Origin: Prauserella_A sp040635515
GTDB taxonomy: Bacteria > Actinomycetota > Actinomycetes > Mycobacteriales > Pseudonocardiaceae
Assembly (NCBI GenBank): GCA_040635515.1
Contig: JBEYHY010000003.1
Coordinates: forward strand, 186,001 to 250,000
Direction: 5' to 3'
Length of the DNA stretch: 64,000 bases
Below the pieces are notes generated by a model. It made no database searches, had not been told where the DNA came from, and was given only the letters and a program-made list of their open reading frames with translations. The translations under genes and the position numbers were made by a program. Shown one piece after another: positions 33,064 through 40,349 of this stretch. The first letter of the stretch is position 1, and every line of letters begins with the position of its first letter.

Positions 33064-34412
33064 AGACCGACGGGAGCCGCGGCCGCGTACTCGTCGTCGA
33101 CGGCGACGACCCGGTGACCGGTGGCGTCGAGCAGTGACGCGGCGATCGCGGCCCGGTAGCCCGACTTGCAGTGAACCCAGATCTCGCCGCCGGGTACCTC
33201 GCCGATGCGATCGAGCAGTTCGTGTAGCGGGATGTGCACGGCGCCTTCGATATGCCCCTCGTCCCACTCCTGGCCCCTGCGAACGTCGAGCACGGTCACC
33301 CTGCGGTGATGGCGTACCTCGGCCAGCTCCGCGAATCCCGCCGTGGGGTAGGACCGCAGGGCGGTATCTCCGGCGAGTGATTCGATGTCTCCCGACGCGG
33401 CGGCCGCGAGGCGGTCGATACCGATCCGGACCAGCTCCCGCTGCGCTCGCGCGACCTGCTCAGGCGACTCGCCGAGCAGGGTCAGCGGCGCTCCCCACGG
33501 CAACAGCCAGCCGAGATAGGTGGCAAGCCCGCCGTCGATGCCGAAGTTCAGCGTTCCAGCGACGTGGCCTGCCGCGAACGCCGTGCGGTTGCGCAGATCC
33601 ACGACCCACTCGCCGGCTTCGATCCGGTGCCGCAGTTCGGCGGGGTCAGCCTGCCTCGGCGGGCTCAGATCGGGCGCTTCCGGCCCCGCCGCGTTGGCCG
33701 GTGCCATGTGCGCGTAGTACGCGGGGTACACGTCGAGTCCTGCCAGCAGAGAGTCCACATAGGACTTCTCGGTTTCGGTGAGCGCGGGGTTGATCCGCTT
33801 TTCCCTGCCGATCGTGGATTCGTCGCCGGACGTGGGAGTGGCTGAGCAGAAGCTGCCGAAGCCGTGCGTGGGATATACGCGGGTTTCGTCGGGTAGTTCG
33901 GTCGCCAGTTTCCGGGCCGAGGAGTACTGCGCGTGTACGAGCTCGCCGGTGTGCGCCGGTCCGAGCAGGTCGGGGCGTCCCGTCGAGCCGTACAACAGCG
34001 AGCCGCCGGTGAACACGGCCGGTACCTGGCCGGAGGCACGCAGAACATAGGAAAGGTGGGTGAACGTGTGACCCGGCGTCGCCATCGCCTGTACCCGCAT
34101 GGTGGCGCCGACCTCGACGACGTCGCCGTCCGTGATCGGTTCGCGCTCGAAGGACACTTCGTCGGCGGCGTTGACGTGATACGCCGCGCCGGTGAGGCGG
34201 GCGAGCGCGAGGCCGCCGGTGACGTAATCGTTGTGGATGTGGGTCTCGAAGACGTGCAGCAGGCGCACGCCCTCGCCCTCCAGTAGTGCGAGCACCCTGT
34301 CGATGTCGCGTTGCGGGTCGACCGCGAAGGCGGCCTCACCGTCGTGCACGAGATAGCTGCGGTCGCCCAGTGATGGCGTGTCGATCGGCAGGATCTCCAT
34401 CGGGACGGTCAC
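33060..34412 (-). CDS. CstB-like persulfide dioxygenase with two rhodanese domains
   Basis: A 450-residue three-domain enzyme. Residues 1 to about 245 are an ETHE1-type metallo-beta-lactamase fold with FETHIHNDYVTGG (iron-binding His-His) and ATPGHTFTHLSYV. Residues 255-340 form a rhodanese fold without an active Cys (VVDLRNRTAFAAGHVAGTLN, then LTLLGESPEQ). Residues 355-450 form an active rhodanese, EIWVHCKSGYRAA with Cys. This MBL-pseudorhodanese-rhodanese order and length match Staphylococcus CstB, which oxidises persulfides and makes thiosulfate. It probably detoxifies sulfide or persulfide in the cytoplasm. The GTG at 34412 has AGGAAGGAA directly upstream. Confidence 0.9.
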   Translation of the reverse strand: MTVPMEILPIDTPSLGDRSYLVHDGEAAFAVDPQRDIDRVLALLEGEGVRLLHVFETHIHNDYVTGGLALARLTGAAYHVNAADEVSFEREPITDGDVVEVGATMRVQAMATPGHTFTHLSYVLRASGQVPAVFTGGSLLYGSTGRPDLLGPAHTGELVHAQYSSARKLATELPDETRVYPTHGFGSFCSATPTSGDESTIGREKRINPALTETEKSYVDSLLAGLDVYPAYYAHMAPANAAGPEAPDLSPPRQADPAELRHRIEAGEWVVDLRNRTAFAAGHVAGTLNFGIDGGLATYLGWLLPWGAPLTLLGESPEQVARAQRELVRIGIDRLAAAASGDIESLAGDTALRSYPTAGFAELAEVRHHRRVTVLDVRRGQEWDEGHIEGAVHIPLHELLDRIGEVPGGEIWVHCKSGYRAAIAASLLDATGHRVVAVDDEYAAAAPVGL

Positions 34413-34644
34413 TTCCTTCCTGATCGCGGTACCCGTGGCGATGACAATGAGTGTGCGAGTCGTCGCGCGCGGGAGCGATCGAACGCGAAGCCCCGGCCGT
34501 TGTCATTGTCCAGGCTCCGGGTTGCCAGGCCAAGCCCCGGAAGTGTGGGTCTGTGGTTTGGACCACTTGGCCGGCGGATGGGGTCGCGGATGACGACGGG
34601 AAAGGGCAGGCCGATGCGTGATCGGCCTGCCCTTTCCCGGATGC

Positions 34645-35370
34645 TCAGCGCGGTTTGCGAGCCACGCAGAGAACCGATTGCCCGAAGGGAACCTTGACGA
34701 CCTTTTCGATGGCTCGCGTCACGGGAACGACGAAGCGGTCGTAGATCGCGACGAGCTTGCGGTTGGGCGCGCCCGCTCCACCCTTGCGTACCGCTGCCCA
34801 CCACGCGAAGGCGCCGAGGAAGTTGACCGGCCGGGCAACCTCCACGGTGAGCCCTGCCCTCTCGGCGGCGGCCCGCACGGTGGCGGGTGTGTACCTGCGG
34901 TAGTGGCCGACCTTGCGATCGAACTCGCCGTAGAGCTGCTGGTATCCCGGTACGAACAACACGATGTCCCCACCGGGGTTCACCGATGTGGCAAGGCAGC
35001 GCAGCGCTTCGACGTCGTCCTCGATGTGCTCGAGGACGTTGATCGCGATAAGGCTGTCGACGGGTTCGTCGAGCGTCGTCTGCCCGTCGATGTCGAACTG
35101 CTGTACCTCGATCTCCTCGCGGTCGGCGAAGCGCGCCTTCATCTGCCTCACGGCCTCGGGATCGACGTCGGTGACGACGTACCTTTCGAAACCGGTGAAA
35201 CCGTCGGCGAACTCCCCGAGTCCGGCGCCGACCTCCAGTACCGTGCGCCCGCAGTGCGCGCGGATGAGTTCGCGCTGATAGTTCAGGTAGCGGGGCTTTC
35301 CGTGATCACTTTCCAAAGTGCGGCCGGTGGCCGCGTTGAACGCACCCTGGCCCTGCTCGCTGTCGGTCAC
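34645..35370 (-). CDS. Class I SAM-dependent methyltransferase
   Basis: A 241-residue protein with SAM motif I VLEVGAGLGEFADGFTG, motif II VTDVDPEAV, and INVLEHIEDDVEALRCLA as motif IV region. The segment VLFVPGYQQLYGEFDRKVGH, then YRRYTPATVR, is typical of methyltransferases linked to polyprenyl or sugar modification. A hydrophobic region with NFLGAFAWWAAV near the end could touch membrane. The GTG at 35370 follows GGAGG by 4 bases. The substrate is unknown. Confidence 0.85.
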   Translation of the reverse strand: MTDSEQGQGAFNAATGRTLESDHGKPRYLNYQRELIRAHCGRTVLEVGAGLGEFADGFTGFERYVVTDVDPEAVRQMKARFADREEIEVQQFDIDGQTTLDEPVDSLIAINVLEHIEDDVEALRCLATSVNPGGDIVLFVPGYQQLYGEFDRKVGHYRRYTPATVRAAAERAGLTVEVARPVNFLGAFAWWAAVRKGGAGAPNRKLVAIYDRFVVPVTRAIEKVVKVPFGQSVLCVARKPR

Positions 35371-35574
35371 GCAGCCTCCAAGTCGTAGCGGATCCGCCGG
35401 GACGCGGGCAGGCCGCTGCCGAAACCGGGGGGACATCAGCAGAACCAGGCCCGGAAAGCGGGTCGATTCGCATTCTGTTGTCGCTTATGCGCGATAGGGC
35501 CGCGAGCGTACTGGATCTGGTGTGAGTAAACCAAGGTGGGCCACGAAACCGTGGTGCACTGGCACAATCGCGCC

Positions 35575-36321
35575 ATGCGGAAACCGGGAACAGGGCAAGC
35601 GTCGCAAGACCGGCACGGGCGACCGATCTTCGTGCTCGTGCACAGTCCGCTGGTCGGCCCCTCGGCGTGGGAACCGACCGCCGCGACATTGCGGGAAAGC
35701 GGATATCTCGTCGTCGTGCCTTCGCTGGCGGCCGGAATCGGCGGCACCGGCCCCTGCTATCCGCGTCTCGCCGGGCTTGTCTCCGCCGCCGTCGCGGAAT
35801 CCGGTGCGGCAGGGCCGGTTGTGCTGGTCGCACACAGTGGGGCAGGGCCGCTGTTGCCCGCGATCGCGGAGACCCTGTCCCTGCCCGTCGTGGCCACCGT
35901 GTTCGTCGATGCCCAGCTTCCGCACCCCGGCCGTTCCTGGCTCGCCGCGGCACCCGAGGCGATCGGTGACCAGCTTCGTGGGCTGGCCGTCGGCGGGACG
36001 CTCCCTCCGTGGAACCAATGGTTTCCGCCGGATGTCATCGCCGCGCTACTGCCGGAGCCGGAGCGGCGGGAGCGGTTCGTCGCCGAGCTGCCGAGGTTGC
36101 CGCTGTCGTACTTCGAGGAAACCGCCCCGGAAACCGGTGGCCCGAACGTGCCGTGCGCCTACGTGCGCCTGAGTGAGGGCTACGACCGGCAAGCCACTAC
36201 GTGCGCGGGCCGTGGCGATCCCGTCGTTCGTGCCGACTCCGACCACCTCGCCCCGTACACCGATCCCGGTACGGTCGCCGTCGCGCTCCGCGAAGCCGTT
36301 TCGCGGCTCGGGCTCGGCTGA
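35575..36321 (+). CDS. Alpha/beta hydrolase family protein
   Basis: A 248-residue protein. The opening PIFVLVHSPLVGPSAWEPTA is the oxyanion region, LVAHSGAGPLLPAIA is the nucleophile elbow (Ser in HSGAG), and DSDHLAPYTDP near the end holds the catalytic His. ATG 35575 is the likely start; the upstream in-frame extension looks non-coding. A short-chain esterase or similar function is possible. There is no clear operon partner. Confidence 0.8.
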   Translation: MRKPGTGQASQDRHGRPIFVLVHSPLVGPSAWEPTAATLRESGYLVVVPSLAAGIGGTGPCYPRLAGLVSAAVAESGAAGPVVLVAHSGAGPLLPAIAETLSLPVVATVFVDAQLPHPGRSWLAAAPEAIGDQLRGLAVGGTLPPWNQWFPPDVIAALLPEPERRERFVAELPRLPLSYFEETAPETGGPNVPCAYVRLSEGYDRQATTCAGRGDPVVRADSDHLAPYTDPGTVAVALREAVSRLGLG

Positions 36322-36360
36322 GGATCACCGGACGACAGCCCGGCCGAACAAAAGAAAAGG

Positions 36361-36471
36361 GGCTGATACGCATGGTCGCCTCTCGGCGAATGGCGCGACG
36401 CGGTTCCAGCCGGACGGTATTCCGCGAAGGCTAACTGGGGTGAGGCCCGGGGGACTCAGTGCGTATCAGCC
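36361..36471 (-). ncRNA. Candidate structured RNA or small inverted-repeat element
   Basis: GGCTGATACGCA (36361-36372) and its exact complement (36460-36471) enclose 87 bases. Inside lie a perfect stem-loop (36376-36380 with 36385-36389, loop TCTC), a second stem CGCGG/CCGCG (36399-36403 with 36422-36426) and an ACTG/CAGT-closed arm near 36434-36460. This predicts a multi-branched fold closed by a 12-bp helix. On the minus strand the closing helix is followed by CCTTTTCTTTTGT, a U-rich tract, so a minus-strand RNA ending near 36349 is likely. A miniature transposable element is the alternative; no target duplication is seen. Confidence 0.45.
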
Positions 36472-36509
36472 GACCATTCCAACACCGGAAACCGCTCCGA
36501 TGTTCCCTT

Positions 36510-36535
36510 GCCGTCGTGAGGTGACTCACGACGGC
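36510..36535 (-). terminator. Hairpin downstream of the WhiB gene
   Basis: A perfect 11-bp stem GCCGTCGTGAG/CTCACGACGGC with loop GTGA begins 11 bp past the whiB stop. It lacks a U-tract. Confidence 0.65.
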
Positions 36536-36545
36536 AGAAGCGGGG

Positions 36546-36812
36546 CTATGCCGCGTGCGGTTGCCCCTTCGCATTCCTCCGGGCGCGCACGAGATCGCGG
36601 CGCTCCGCCTCTGTCGTACCGCCGAAGATCCCGTAGTCCAGTCCCGTGTCGATCGCGTACTCAAGGCACTCCGAACGCACGGGACACCGTGCGCAGACCG
36701 CCTTGGCCCGCTCGCTCTGCCGTGCGCCGGGCCCCATCGCCGACACCGGGAAGAACAGCTCCGGATCCTCGTCGCGACAGGCGGCCTCATGCCGCCAGTC
36801 TTCCTTTTCCAT
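36546..36812 (-). CDS. WhiB family iron-sulfur transcriptional regulator
   Basis: An 88-residue WhiB protein. The four cluster Cys are at 12, 40, 43 and 49 (AACRDEDPELFFP, AVCARCPVRSECL), followed by the turn GIFGG and a basic tail RRDLVRARRNAKG. It resembles the WhiB1-like group, with DEDPELFFPV. It should bind a [4Fe-4S] cluster and work with the primary sigma factor. The ATG at 36812 has AAAGGAGGG about 8 bases upstream; an upstream in-frame extension is ignored as non-coding. Confidence 0.93.
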   Translation of the reverse strand: MEKEDWRHEAACRDEDPELFFPVSAMGPGARQSERAKAVCARCPVRSECLEYAIDTGLDYGIFGGTTEAERRDLVRARRNAKGQPHAA

Positions 36813-37052
36813 GACGTACCGCCCTCCTTTCCGGCGGGGATTCGCTCGCCCACGTGAGGACCACGAAGACATTTCGTGGCTACCTTTGATCATCGGTTAT
36901 CGGGCAAGCGATTATTCAACGCACATTCGGCATGCTCGTATTCCGGCAGTGAGGCCCGCCACCTCGTGCGGCCGGGTACCTCGTCCGTGGAACGCGGAAA
37001 CCGCGGGGGCAGTCGTTGTCATTTCGCGCTGGGCGGGCACATACTGGAACAC

Positions 37053-38093
37053 GTGTCCACAGTGTCCATAACGGACTGGATCCTTCATGTCGACCTCGAC
37101 CAGTTCATCGCGGCCGTCGAGGTCGCGAGGCACCCCGAACTCAAGGGGAAACCGGTGATCGTCGGCGGCAAGGGCGATCCGAATCAGCGTGCCGTCGTCG
37201 CAACGGCTTCCTACGAGGCGCGCGAGAGCGGAGTCCACTCGGGTATGCCCCTGCGCACGGCGGCCAAACGTTGCCCCGGCGCCGTGTTCCTCGCCTCGGA
37301 CCCGCCCGCGTACGAAGCCGTGTCGGAGCGGGTCATGGCAACCCTGCGTGAGTTCGACGCCGTCGTCGAGGTGATGGGCTGGGACGAGGCTTTTCTCGGC
37401 GTGAGCACCGACGACCCCGAGGCGTTCGCCGAGGACGTCCAGCGGATGGTCGCCTCGGAGACCGGGCTGTCCTGTTCGGTGGGGATCGGCGACAACAAGA
37501 TGAGGGCCAAGGTCGCGACGGGATTCGCGAAACCGGCGGGCCGCTACCGGCTCACCAGGCAGAACTGGATGCCGGTGATGGCCGAGCGCGCGCCGGACGC
37601 GCTGTGGGGCATCGGGAGCAAGACCACCCACAAGCTCGCGGACATGGGGATTTCCACCGTCGCCGCGCTCGCCGCGGCGGATCCGAACGAGCTCGCCGCT
37701 CGGTTCGGGCCGACCATGGGGCCCTACTTCCGCGCGCTCGCGCACGGCGCGGGTGACAGGGAGGTCACGGCCACTCCCTATGTGCCGCGTTCGCGAAGCA
37801 GGGAGACGACGTTCCAGCGCAACATCGCCGATCCCGCGGAGATCGCGGGACAGATCGCCGCGCTGGCCGCCAGGGTCGCCGACGATGTTCTCGCCGAGGG
37901 ACGGCCCGCGGTCAGGGTCGGCGTCAAGGTGCGTTTCGCTCCGTTCGTGACCCAGACGAAGAGCATTACGCTTGAGGGGTCGACGAGCGAGGCGGTGGAG
38001 ATCGAACGCGCCGCACTGAACGTGCTGGAACGTTTCGAACTCGATCGTCCGGTGCGGTTGCTGGGTGTCAAAGCCGAGTTCGAGCCGAACTGA
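37053..38093 (+). CDS. dinB: Y-family DNA polymerase IV, DinB2 type
   Basis: A 346-residue translesion polymerase. The catalytic carboxylates are in HVDLDQFIAAVE (Asp14) and VMGWDEAFLG. The helix-hairpin-helix region is WGIGSKTTHKLADMGISTV, and the little-finger domain spans about residues 245-346. The steric-gate position, Phe in E. coli DinB, is Ile19 here. The segment resembles Mycobacterium smegmatis DinB2, where Leu at this place lets the enzyme insert ribonucleotides. GTG 37053 is preferred; GTG 37062 is possible. No beta-clamp motif is obvious at the end (GVKAEFEPN). No SOS box was seen upstream. Confidence 0.93.
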   Translation: MSTVSITDWILHVDLDQFIAAVEVARHPELKGKPVIVGGKGDPNQRAVVATASYEARESGVHSGMPLRTAAKRCPGAVFLASDPPAYEAVSERVMATLREFDAVVEVMGWDEAFLGVSTDDPEAFAEDVQRMVASETGLSCSVGIGDNKMRAKVATGFAKPAGRYRLTRQNWMPVMAERAPDALWGIGSKTTHKLADMGISTVAALAAADPNELAARFGPTMGPYFRALAHGAGDREVTATPYVPRSRSRETTFQRNIADPAEIAGQIAALAARVADDVLAEGRPAVRVGVKVRFAPFVTQTKSITLEGSTSEAVEIERAALNVLERFELDRPVRLLGVKAEFEPN

Positions 38094-38278
38094 AGTGATG
38101 GGGGTCACACGGTGTTGCGCGTGTGACGACGCGGACGGCGAAGCTCACGGCGGCGATGTCGGAGTGGGCGGATACCCTGCACTACGGTGGTTCGCCGGTC
38201 GGGTGGCAGGCCGGGGGGCGCCGGCGCACCGCTGACGGCACGAATCGGTGTTATCGAGATCTGGGAGAGAGCGACCCT

Positions 38279-40336
38279 GTGACTGCTTCTGCTGAGACCC
38301 TCTACGGGGCGGACGACCTGACCCACCTTGAGGGTCTCGAAGCGGTGCGCAAGCGGCCAGGCATGTACATCGGGTCCACGGACAGTCGCGGCGTCAACCA
38401 CCTGTTCACCGAGATCGTCGACAACTCGACAGACGAGGGTGTCGCCGGCCACGCGAGCAAGGTCGTTGTCACCCTGCACGCCGACGGCAGCGTCGAAGTC
38501 GAGGACGACGGCAGGGGAATCCCCACCGGGGTGCACGCCAAATCGGGATTGTCGGGTGTCGAACTCGTGCTCACCAGGCTGCACGCGGGCGGCAAGTTCG
38601 GTGGTTCCGGCTACAAGGCCTCCGGTGGGCTGCACGGCGTCGGCGCCTCCGCGGTCAACGCGCTCTCGTTGCGGCTCGACGTCACCGTCAAGCACGCGGG
38701 CAAGGTGCACGAGATGTCCTTCGCGAAGGGCGTGCCGGGCACGTTCGACGGCCAGGGGCCGAAAGCGAAGTTCACGCGCCAGTCCGGCCTTCGCCTCAGC
38801 CGCAAGATGAAGCGGGGAGAGTCCACCGGCACGACCATCCGGTACTGGCACGACGCGAGGTACTTCGAGAGCGGAGCCGCGCTCGACATCGAGGTGGTGC
38901 GGGAGAAACTGCGCAACACCGCTTTCCTCGTCCCCGGCGTCACCTACGTGCTGCGCACGGCCACCGACGGCGCCATCAACGAGGAAACCTTCCACTACCC
39001 GAGCGGCCTGACCGACATGGTCGAGATCCTCGCCCCCGCCGGTGATCGCGCCGTGAGCGGAACCCTCGTCATCTCGGGTGAGGGTACGTACAAGGAGAAC
39101 GCCGCCGACGAGAACGGCGTCATGAAGTCCAATGTGGAGCGCAGGGCCGAGATCGAGGTCGCGCTGCGCTGGGGGACCGGCTACGAACGCACCGTCGAAT
39201 GCTTCACCAACACCATCCGCAACGTGCACGGGGGAACCCACCGTAAGGGATTCGACCGCGCGATGGTGAAGGCCGTCCAGGAGGCCATCTCCAAGACGAG
39301 GGGACTGCTCAAGCCCAAGGAGGACATGCCGACGATCGACGACGTTCAGGAAGGCATGACCGCCGTCATCCACGTGCGCATTCCGGAGCCCCAGTTCACC
39401 TCGCAGACCAAGGACGAACTGTCGACGGCGGGGATCACCAAGGTCATCCAGGGCATCGTCGACAAGCACATCAAGGCGTGGACCGAAAACCGCAAGACGA
39501 AGGCCGAAGCCAAGACCGTACTGCAGAAGATCGTCGACGCCTCGCGCGTCCGGCTCGCGCAGAAGCAGCAGAAGGACGCGGCACGCAGGAAAACGGCGCT
39601 CGAAGGCGCCGCGATGCCGCCGAAGCTGGTCGACTGCCGCACCACCGGTGTCGCGCGCAGCGAGCTGTTTCTCGTCGAGGGCGACAGCGCGCTCGGTTCG
39701 GCGAGGATGGCGAGGGTCTCCGAGTACCAGGCGTTGCTTCCGCTGCGCGGCAAAATCCTCAACGTGCAGAAGGCCGGGCTCGGCGACGCGCTGAAGAACG
39801 CCGAGATCTCCTCCATCGTGCAGGTACTCGGCGCCGGAACCGGCCGCACCTTCGACATGTCGACCATGCGCTACGGCAGGGTCATCCTGATGGCCGACGC
39901 CGACGTCGACGGCTCGCACATCCGCACACTGCTCATCACGCTGTTCGCCCGCTACATGCGCCCGGTGATCGAGGACGGCAGGCTCTACGCCGCCATGCCA
40001 CCGCTGCACAAGATCACCACGAAGGGCCGCAACCCGGAAACCCACTACACGTTCAGCGAACGGGAAATGGAAACCAAGGTCGCGGCACTGCAGAAGTCGG
40101 GCAAGAACGTGGTCACCCCGGTGCCCCGGTTCAAGGGTCTCGGTGAGATGGACGCCGACGAACTGTGGGACACCACCATGAACCCCGCCACCCGCTCGGT
40201 CCGCCGCATCACCCTCGACGACGCCGACGCGGCAGAAGCCGCGCTCGAACTCCTCATGGGCGAGAAGGTCGAGCCGCGCCGCAAATGGCTGGTCTCCTCC
40301 GCCGCCAGGGTGGACCAGGCCGCGATCGACATCTAG
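38279..40336 (+). CDS. parE: DNA topoisomerase IV subunit B
   Basis: A 685-residue GHKL/Toprim ATPase subunit. The N-terminal ATP site has EIVDNSTDEG and DDGRGIPTGVH, and the switch is GGLHGVGASAVNALS. The Toprim domain has FLVEGDSALGSARMA and LMADADVDGSHIRTL. The length and Toprim sequence fit actinobacterial ParE rather than GyrB. GTG 38279 was chosen at the start of the conserved region, with GGGAGAG upstream; longer frames upstream are ignored. It is followed by parC after 13 bp, forming one operon for a second type IIA topoisomerase that decatenates chromosomes. Confidence 0.94.
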   Translation: MTASAETLYGADDLTHLEGLEAVRKRPGMYIGSTDSRGVNHLFTEIVDNSTDEGVAGHASKVVVTLHADGSVEVEDDGRGIPTGVHAKSGLSGVELVLTRLHAGGKFGGSGYKASGGLHGVGASAVNALSLRLDVTVKHAGKVHEMSFAKGVPGTFDGQGPKAKFTRQSGLRLSRKMKRGESTGTTIRYWHDARYFESGAALDIEVVREKLRNTAFLVPGVTYVLRTATDGAINEETFHYPSGLTDMVEILAPAGDRAVSGTLVISGEGTYKENAADENGVMKSNVERRAEIEVALRWGTGYERTVECFTNTIRNVHGGTHRKGFDRAMVKAVQEAISKTRGLLKPKEDMPTIDDVQEGMTAVIHVRIPEPQFTSQTKDELSTAGITKVIQGIVDKHIKAWTENRKTKAEAKTVLQKIVDASRVRLAQKQQKDAARRKTALEGAAMPPKLVDCRTTGVARSELFLVEGDSALGSARMARVSEYQALLPLRGKILNVQKAGLGDALKNAEISSIVQVLGAGTGRTFDMSTMRYGRVILMADADVDGSHIRTLLITLFARYMRPVIEDGRLYAAMPPLHKITTKGRNPETHYTFSEREMETKVAALQKSGKNVVTPVPRFKGLGEMDADELWDTTMNPATRSVRRITLDDADAAEAALELLMGEKVEPRRKWLVSSAARVDQAAIDI

Positions 40337-40349
40337 GAGTCACACGACA

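Noticed and set aside
36546..36893. Longer WhiB start at 36893
   Set aside because: The extra 27 residues are not WhiB-like. A good ribosome site stands before ATG 36812.
38105..40045. Minus-strand frame of 646 codons opposite parE
   Set aside because: Same reason: antisense to parE with no motif of its own.
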